Source: Protopterus annectens (Eukaryota > Chordata > Ceratodontiformes > Protopteridae). From it: 64,000 bases of DNA. The stretch is from contig NC_056748.1 in the NCBI RefSeq assembly GCF_019279795.1, positions 703,605,595 to 703,669,594 of the forward strand, in the 5' to 3' direction. How positions within the stretch are numbered: position 1 is the stretch's first letter; every line of letters starts with the position of its first letter. The translations under genes and the position numbers were made by a program. A model generated the notes under the pieces. The model was not told the DNA's origin. It did no database searches and worked only from the letters and a program-made list of their open reading frames with translations. Below are positions 57,070-64,000 of the stretch, piece after piece.

Positions 57070-58110
57070 CAGTAACAGTTGTTTGTAGGTACGTATGCCA
57101 TGTGTGAGTGTGTGTGTAATATACATACCCAATGATGTATCTATATATGCCGTGTGTGAGTGTAATGTATGTACCTGGTGATGTGTCTATGCCATGAGTG
57201 AGTGAGTGTGTAAAGTTTGTACTCCATGATAGCTGTCTGTAGGTGTGTATGCCCCATGAGTGAATGTGTCATATATGTACCCAGTGACGTATATATACCA
57301 TATGTGAGTGCTTTTGTAATATATGTGTCCAGTGAAGTGATGTGTGTGTATGTCACATGTGTGTGAGTGAGCACTGTATGTACCCAGGGATAGTTGGCTG
57401 TAGGTACGTATGGCCAGTGATATATGTATCTATGCCATGTGTGAGTGCGTGTATAATGTTTGTACCCCATGGTAGCTGCCTGTAGGTGTGTATGCCCCAA
57501 GTGTGTGTGTGTGTGTGTGTAATGTATGTACCCAGTGATGTGTGTATGCCATGAGTGAATGAATGTGCAATGTTTGTACCCCATGGCAGCTGCCTGTATG
57601 TGTGTATGCCCTGTGAGTGAGTGAATGTGTAATGTATGTACCCAGTGATGTGTGTATGGCATGTGTAAAATGTATGTACCCAGTGATGTATGTATGCCAT
57701 GTGTGAGTGCTTGTGTAATGTGTATTCCCAATGATCTATATATGTCATTTGTGTGAGTGAGTATTGTATGTATCCAGGGATAGTTGCCTGTAGGCACGTA
57801 TGCCATGTGTGCATGAGTGTCTAATGTAAGTACCCCTGTGATAGTTGCCTTTAGATATGTATGCCATGTGTCAGTTAGTGTGTAATGTACGTACTCTGAT
57901 AATTGAAGATTGGTATATATGCCATATGTGAGTGAGTATGTATTGTGTGAACCTGTGATGTAAGTATGGCTTGCATGAGTGAGTGTATAATTTATGTGTC
58001 CAGTGATGTATGTGTGCCAAGTGTGATAGAGTGTGTAATGCATGTACCCAGTGATGTATATATGCGATGTCTGAGTGAGTGAGTATGCAATGTATGCACC
58101 CAATAATAGA
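57070..58110. repeat. GT-rich ~48-bp degenerate minisatellite
   Basis: The theme is TGTGTAATGTATGTACCCAG followed by TGATGTATGTATGCCATGTG and TGAGTGAG. Many steps are about 48 bp, with longer variants that insert GATAGTTGCCTGTAGGT-type sequence. A 320-codon minus-strand frame (58,103 to 57,141) results from the period being a multiple of three (repeat about YTLTHTWHTYITGYIH); it is not a gene. Confidence 0.88.
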
Positions 58111-58459
58111 CTGATATCCTGTCCTGAATTAGTTTTTCAGCCTTGCACCTACTGAGTACTGGAATACACTCCAGGTCCTCTGCAGCCTTGAATTTCTTAA
58201 GGTGAGTTACTGAGAATGAAGATATAAATGACTTGATCAATTAATTACTGTATGATGGTGGAGCTAGCTGTAAGAAAACCACAAACACTTGAAAGAATGT
58301 TTGCAAGATGCAGATGTGCCATGAGGAACATCAAGCCACCAAATGGTGGCAGCCTTCATAGATTGCGTTGGAACATACCCTTGCATGTGAAAGGAGTTCT
58401 CAACACTGCCTGAATGATATTCCCTCTTGATGGGCATTGCCTAAATGATATCCTCTCTT

Positions 58460-58582
58460 GAGGGTTGGCATAATGGTGTTAATCGTTCAGAGAAGGGGTA
58501 CAAGGTTTGATTCTCACTTAGGATGTGTGGCTAGGCTTAAAAGGTTCCCTGTGGTCATTAGCCGAGTACTAACCTATTGCCA
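58460..58582 (+). mobile_element. tRNA-derived SINE, family 1
   Basis: GGGTTGGCATAATGGTGTTA (A-box-like), CAAGGTTTGATTCTCAC (B-box-like), GTGTGGCTAGGCTTAAAAGG and TCATTAGCCGAGTACTAACC. Confidence 0.72.
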
Positions 58583-58884
58583 TTATGTCATACTTGGTAT
58601 GTCCATAGAATGGGGAAATAATGGACTGGGCCTAATTGTGGGGTAGTTTGACAACATGGCGGCAAAAAGACTCCCCTCTTCCTGCTCCAGTGACTGTGCC
58701 CAAGGTAAGGAGATATGTGTTGACATACAGGCCAACAAGCAGACTGATAGGTCCACCTTAATGCTGAAGTTCCAAAATATAATTTTTCCTTCATCTGTGT
58801 AACTGCAGGTCTTCTCCTGTGCTAGGCAGATATGAAAAGAATGGGCACAGGTATATGAAAGCTGGTACATGGGGACCTTGGTAT

Positions 58885-59082
58885 AAAAGCAGTTATATAA
58901 GGATATGGAAAGTATACTTAGCGAGAAGAGATGGGAACTCAAAGAAAAATAATATAATAGGTATGCTAGGGCATTTCTGTTTTAAAAGCAGTTATATAAG
59001 AATATGGAAAGTATACTTAGTGAGAAGAGATGGGAACTCAAAGAAAAATAATATAATAGGTATGCTAGGGCATTTCTGTTTC
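58885..59082. repeat. 99-bp tandem duplication (two copies)
   Basis: Two copies starting at 58,885 and 58,984 begin AAAAGCAGTTATATAAG and differ at only two or three bases (for example AGCGAG versus AGTGAG). No further copies. Confidence 0.93.
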
Positions 59083-59976
59083 ATTTTCTTCTCTTCAGAA
59101 AGTATGTTCTCTTTAGTTTTTCCCCATTGCTTACCCAGAGATAGTTTTCTTTTTTCCTTTAATTCCACTGTAGAGAACTGTTCCACATGTACCTTTTTCA
59201 AACTCAGCACTGTCTACATATGGGACTCATTTGTAGTCACAGAGTCAAACACATAGAGGCTGAGGGAAACAAACTCTGGGCCACAGAGAGTAGATTATCC
59301 ACTCATTGCCATAACCTTCTGCAGTAATTTCCAGATTAAGACAGCATAACACAGAACAAGGCCTAAGCACTTGAATTCCACATTTGTTAAGTTATGCTTC
59401 AGGATTCATTTTGTTTGGTTTGTTATAGTGGCTGATTTTTGCTCTACCATAGTCTAACATACAGTGTTTGCTCACATATGGTGGCAGCATGTGTTGATTG
59501 TTGGCATAATTAATAAATGTGAGAAATATACAAATATGTCTTTGCCGAGAACTACATTTTGAAATAAAATTCTCAAGAGCCTTGAATAGTGACACTGCTG
59601 CATCTGTTTTGCCAAGGAAAGTATTTTCAATATCAGTAAAGTTGAAACTATACATTTCTCATTTCTTTATGAAATCAAATGCTATCCTACTATTATCTTT
59701 TTTGTTGCACACCTGTTTCTTTGTACACCAGGTGTAGTTATAAAATCAGAACCCGCAGAATGTTTGAAGAATTGCATGGTTAAATTATATTACCTGATAC
59801 TGGCTAGGATGAAATGAAGCCTGACTTTCACAGTCCCCATCTTGCAAAATATTTCTGCCTTATAATTTGATATTCCAAGAGCGCACCTGGTCCATTATTC
59901 TGTATTGTAATGCTACTGTTTTTTCTGTAGTTCTGCCCTGCTTAGGTTGAAATCCCACACTCCCTCTGCATTCATG

Positions 59977-59979
<3 letters not shown>
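59083..59979. other. unassigned interval
   Basis: No gene or named repeat recognised. Confidence 0.4.

Positions 59980-60038
<59 letters not shown>
59980..60038. repeat. (CA)n microsatellite
   Basis: About 29 CA dinucleotides. Confidence 0.97.
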
Positions 60039-60040
<2 letters not shown>

Positions 60041-61959
60041 TATTTGGGTAAACTGTGTTGCGTAATGAACTACTATGTTCTAAAGCCAGCAGGAATCAAC
60101 ATGTGAACCAGCTAGCTGTTCTGACAAGTGACTGAGAGAATGGGGGAAGGGGGACTCCCATGATATCACATTCAAGCAGAGACGTACAGGAACTGACAAC
60201 TTAATTAATTTCTTAGGCTTTGTATTAGCAGACCGTTAAGAAAAATATTTGCATGGGAATGTGACAGGCAGGCGGCCAGTCTCGAGGCATGCTGTCATGT
60301 CAGGTTTCTTGTGATACAAGGCATCAAGATAAAAGGCAAGTTGCAGGTTCTGGCTTCCAAAGCACTAAGCTGCTGCTACAGATAATTTTTTATGCAGTTA
60401 GTGGTGAATATATTGACGGAAAAATATAATCGTCCACTCCTACTTCTCCTTTTTCCGCCTCTTCCCTTCTCTTGTTCCTACCTTTTCCCTAAAGTATGCA
60501 GCATAACTAGCAAAGGACACTGTCATCTTGTTCTATCAGCTGATTAATGATACATACCAGCTCAGCTTTTCTAAAATCCTTTTTTTAATTTATTTATTTT
60601 ACTGTACTCTAGGGAGACACTTAATTTTTATAGAGTAATGTGTCATCTGTGAATATGGGTCACCTTTTTATACAGATTAGTCAGGTGTAAGAACGAATAA
60701 TTTTGAACTATTCATTCTCAAAAAGTTATTCTGGCTCTTACTGAGACGTGATTTATGCTATTTATTTTCAAACAAGTCATTTACTTTTTGCCTGTCAATA
60801 TTGATGTCTGCTGGTCATGTGATTACTTGATCAGGCTGTCCTTGATTATATGTTTGTGTGCTAGCATTTATTATCTATTGATTTTACAAAAGTATACAGA
60901 ATGAATGAGAAAATGTATTTATTTATTTATTTATTTTTTGTATGGTTTTTTTTTTTTTTTTGCATTTTGAAGTTTAGCCTCCATTGTCCTGCTTCTACTG
61001 CCTAAGGTGTGTCATTTTCCATTGAGGAATAAGGGCAGTTGCTGACCATAACATCATTCAGGTGTTTCACTGCTTCTCTGCAGCTTCACTATCTCAGGGA
61101 CTAGGTAAGTATTCATCTGGGCTGCAAATAGCAGAATGTATTGAAGCTTTACAAAGAAAAGGTGGGATCGATGGAGAAACAACAGAGTAGTGTCCTGTGG
61201 GTGATGCTGAACATAAAATCTTGACACCTATCTGGCAACAGGACCAGTGATTTTTCTTCTTTATTTCCCTGCTGATCCTTGTAAGGATAGACAGGACATT
61301 GCATGCTCCTTCAGGCATTCAAGCAGCAGATGTTTTCTGAATTCCTACTTAAAAGCAGTGTATTTTTGCTGACTACTTCTATAAGGCTGCAGAATGTTGT
61401 GAGATGTTTTTCTTGCTACCATCTGAGGAGACAAGAAATCTCAATGTTGCAACTTACTATTCTCTGTCACTTTCCTATGCTTCTGTCTTTCTTTCTGGAC
61501 ATGAAGTCCTAGTCAAGCAGAGCCGTAATATCATTAGTGGGGTCTTTGTGTATTTCAGAAGGTTGTAGATTTAAGTCCCACACTGAGGCACAAAAAAATG
61601 GACTTTACTAAAAATAGTGGGTACGAATGACATTTTATTTATTTATTTTTGGAGCACCTTTTTTTTCTTGTATGCTTCATTCTGTGGCCTTTCTAACCAG
61701 TGCCCTATGTCAACGCTGGCTCTGCTAGTTTCTCTGTAACCCCCAGACTAACTCCATTTCTGAGGCCAGACACAGAACCTAAGGGCATCTTTGGAGTCTT
61801 GTCTTCTGCCATTAGCCCAAGATTTCACTCCCCCTTCCCATCACAGTCTTTTTGGTTGCATCTGTGGGGTGGGCATCCAGTGTTGACTGTGATTTGTCAC
61901 CCCGCCATCACAGCAGCTGACCAAGTCCATCAGACTTTCTGCTCTTTGGACAATGCCCC
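60039..61959. other. unassigned interval
   Basis: No gene recognised. (TTTA)n at 60,917-60,937 and a T-run at 60,945-60,961. At 61,535-61,590 a TTGTAGATTTAAGTCCCAC stretch resembles a tRNA B box and may be a worn SINE head. Confidence 0.35.
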
Positions 61960-62090
61960 TCAATGTGATGTCCCCAGCCTCCAACAGGAGTTGCACCTGC
62001 CACTCTATCAGTTGTCTGAGTCACTGATTGAACCTTGGTCAGATAAGCCATAGTCTGGGCTTTATCCCTCTATACCGCTAGAGCGGTTAC
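61960..62090 (-). mobile_element. tRNA-derived SINE head, family C (minus)
   Basis: Minus strand from about 62,088: GCGGTATAGAGGGATAAAGC (A-box-like), then CCAAGGTTCAATCAGTGACT (B-box-like) and CAGACAACTGATAGAG. It matches the head at 33,925 and the one at the right edge of the window. The body further left was not defined. Confidence 0.6.
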
Positions 62091-62319
62091 ATTTTGCATT
62101 TTAAGGACAATTTTTTTTGGTGTGTTTTATTTAGGAATCAAAGCATCCCTTAGGTATTTATACCTGACTGGTTTTAGTCTCTGTTTCCATTTTGTCCCAT
62201 TTAACAAACATGCAAAAAATTGTATCTTTTTTTTTTCTTTTTATGAAAGGCAAACAGGCAGACCTTTCTATAGCCATTTCCAGTATGGCTTCTTCTACAG
62301 GTGCTGAAGAATGCAATCA

Positions 62320-62655
62320 CTTAAATATAGGGCTATTCCAAGCCTTTCTTAGAGCAAAGTGCATTATGTGTAAATATAGGGCTATTCCGATCCTTTCTTA
62401 CAGCAAAGTGCATTATGTGTAAATATAGGGCTATTCCGAGCCTTTCTTACAGCAAAGTGCACTATGTGTAAATATAGGGCTATTCCGAGCCTTTCTTAGA
62501 GCAAAGTGCATCATGTGTAAATATAGGACTATTCTGAGTCTTTCTTGGAGCAAAGTGCATTATTAGGTCTATTCTGAGGCTTTCTTAGAGCAAAGTGCAT
62601 TATGTGTAAATATAGGGGTATTCCAAGCCTTTCTTAGAGCAAAGTGAATTATATG
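62320..62655. repeat. 49-bp tandem repeat, about 6.5 copies
   Basis: The unit is TAAATATAGGGCTATTCCGA, GCCTTTCTTAGAGCAAAGTG, CATTATGTG. Starts at 62,371, 62,420 and 62,469 are exactly 49 bp apart. One copy near 62,560 has lost about 13 bases. Confidence 0.95.
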
Positions 62656-63227
62656 TTGGGAAAACTGGGGCAATCACTGAGTCTAGTTTGAAAACCTTTC
62701 TCTCAAGGCACACTACCAAAAACTGAAGTACTGAGCCTCCATAAAACACTGTATCTCATGCCATTAGTTTGACCTTCTACAGCCAACAAAAATACAGCTT
62801 AGGAAAAAATTAAGAAAAACAGCAGAATCAAGAACGAAAACACTGTCATTGTTGGGAGCAGAAAATGATCAATTGTAAACACTTATCACTTATCTTAACA
62901 GTGTTTTCCAGGATGTACTATACTGACAGAACTGAGACATAGGATGATTTTTTTGTCTGTCTTTATCACTTCAGTTGCCCTCTGATCATCAGCAGTCCTG
63001 TACTCATCAGCCCATTTTGTTCATCATGGGTAAGAATCAACTGCAGCTGCTATCATGCAGGCATCCATTAGGCTTTTGTATGTGCCTACCTCCACCCAAT
63101 GGGTGGGTGATGTGCAGCCTGCATCTTTATGGGAGACATTTCACCTATGCTATGCAGGTGCATTCTGTCATGAAGTTCCAGTAAAGACTACCACAGTATG
63201 GCCTCTGTAGTGGTGCACATTCCCTGG
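62656..63227. other. unassigned interval
   Basis: No gene or named repeat recognised. Confidence 0.4.
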
Positions 63228-63267
63228 TTATTCATTCATTCATTCATTCATTCATTCATTCATTCAC
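63228..63267. repeat. (ATTC)n microsatellite
   Basis: About 9 copies of ATTC. Confidence 0.95.
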
Positions 63268-63730
63268 TGTTTGATAGTCAGGCAAGTGGACTGGTCTGCT
63301 GACCATTTTCAGTCCTGTCATACAGTAGTATTACAGAAGATGCAGTAGTCTCACTAGTATTTGAATGTGAGACCATCACCGAATCCGTAGCTGCTAATCA
63401 GTTATTAACAGGTTTCTCCAGTACAGTATAACAATACATTAAATTCTGCAGTATTTACAGCACATACAGTTTGTACAAGCTGAACAAGACAGAATATTTT
63501 ATATGAAGAATGGTTCAATAACTCTAGCAATTATCTTTAAAACATTTGCACATGGCTTCTCTCTTATGATAACATTTTGCAACTCTTTTTAAAGTCTTGC
63601 AAAGCAGAGAGTTTTGAGACTTCTGTAGGCAAATGGTTCCAGGTATCTTGGTTCCTAGTTACATTCAGCTTCCCTCCTCACAGAGATGATGGCACCTTGG
63701 GGCCTGGACCATCATCCCTCTCCACAGGAT

Positions 63731-63919
63731 AGGCACACTCATAGCCGGCCTTAGGCATAGGCCAAATAGTCAGCCGACTAGGGTGCCGCTTTAGCAGGGG
63801 CGCTTTTCCAGTAATCTGGATGGTGTAGGTAGACCAGGATGGGGACACCTGGTGGTGTTGGGGGGGTGCTGTGGAGGCATTTTGCCTAGGGCACCAGTTG
63901 ACCAAAGGCCGGCCCTAAA
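63731..63919. mobile_element. Possible non-autonomous hAT-like DNA element
   Basis: The ends AGCCGGCCTTA (left) and AAGGCCGGCCCTAA (right) are partly inverted copies. Inside, GCCTAGGGCACCA and GGGTGCCGC recall short hAT-type elements whose termini read CAGGGCCGGCCC. I could not find an 8-bp target-site duplication, so the assignment is tentative. Confidence 0.4.
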
Positions 63920-63929
63920 TTCCCAGTGC

Positions 63930-64000
63930 TAGCTCAAAAAGATGTATGAACTGCTAATTAAACCAGGGTCACATAGGTTGTAAGCAGGGCTTTATCCTTC
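63930..64000 (-). mobile_element. tRNA-derived SINE head, family C (minus), cut by window end
   Basis: Minus strand from 64,000: GAAGGATAAAGCCCTGC (A-box-like), CCTGGTTTAATTAGCAGTTC (B-box-like). Same head as at 33,925 and 62,088. Confidence 0.6.

Noticed and set aside
57141..58103. 320-codon minus-strand gene
   Set aside because: It is composed of the GT-rich ~48-bp repeat and has low-complexity Tyr/Thr/His-rich content.

Overview
The window reads as non-coding, repeat-dominated DNA from a vertebrate, most likely a fish or fish-like lineage with a large genome. The basis is the mix of elements: RTE-type and CR1/L2-like LINEs, a Penelope-like element, several tRNA-headed SINE families whose middle section is the one common in fish genomes, long CA/TG and TA microsatellites, and no operon-like coding. 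I found no host protein-coding exon, rRNA, tRNA or other cellular RNA gene that I can support. I cannot name the species.

Layout. 0-9 kb: a minus-strand CR1/L2-like LINE broken by a plus-strand RTE-like LINE, a second CR1/L2 fragment, tRNA-derived SINEs including one with a perfect 20-bp target-site duplication, and a palindromic compound microsatellite near 8.9 kb. 9-25 kb: a long degraded CR1/L2 LINE (12.6-14.8 kb), a well-preserved 5'-truncated RTE LINE with one in-frame nonsense codon (18.6-19.9 kb), a minus-strand CR1/L2 3' end (20.0-20.6 kb), and a different Jockey-superfamily LINE ('family 2') with an AAATAAATA-type tail (21.05-21.8 kb). 25-40 kb: short tandem arrays of ~68 bp and 37 bp, more SINEs with two kinds of tail, further family-2 LINE pieces, and a minus-strand Penelope-like terminal motif at 29.4 kb.

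40.5-53.66 kb is one very large minisatellite: a 51-bp unit repeated about 258 times in one orientation, with nested higher-order duplications. Because 51 is 17 codons, several frames on both strands stay open for hundreds of codons; these are not genes. At 53.66 kb the array flips orientation for about 190 bp and then abuts a Penelope-like retroelement (53.86-56.1 kb). That element has its connector and zinc-motif region inverted against its GIY-YIG endonuclease half, as expected from twin-primed insertion. 56.2-64 kb holds another CR1/L2 3' end, a GT-rich ~48-bp minisatellite, a 99-bp duplication, a CA microsatellite, a 49-bp tandem repeat, SINE copies and a possible hAT-type non-autonomous element.

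How the parts relate: the LINEs plausibly supplied the machinery for the SINEs, because SINE tails match LINE 3' ends seen in the same window (CR1/L2 tail, family-2 tail, RTE tail). One tRNA-like head plus core occurs with two different LINE tails. The strongest targets for follow-up are the 51-bp array, its inverted boundary with the Penelope-like element, and the modular SINEs. Nothing here amounts to a demonstrated new biochemical system.
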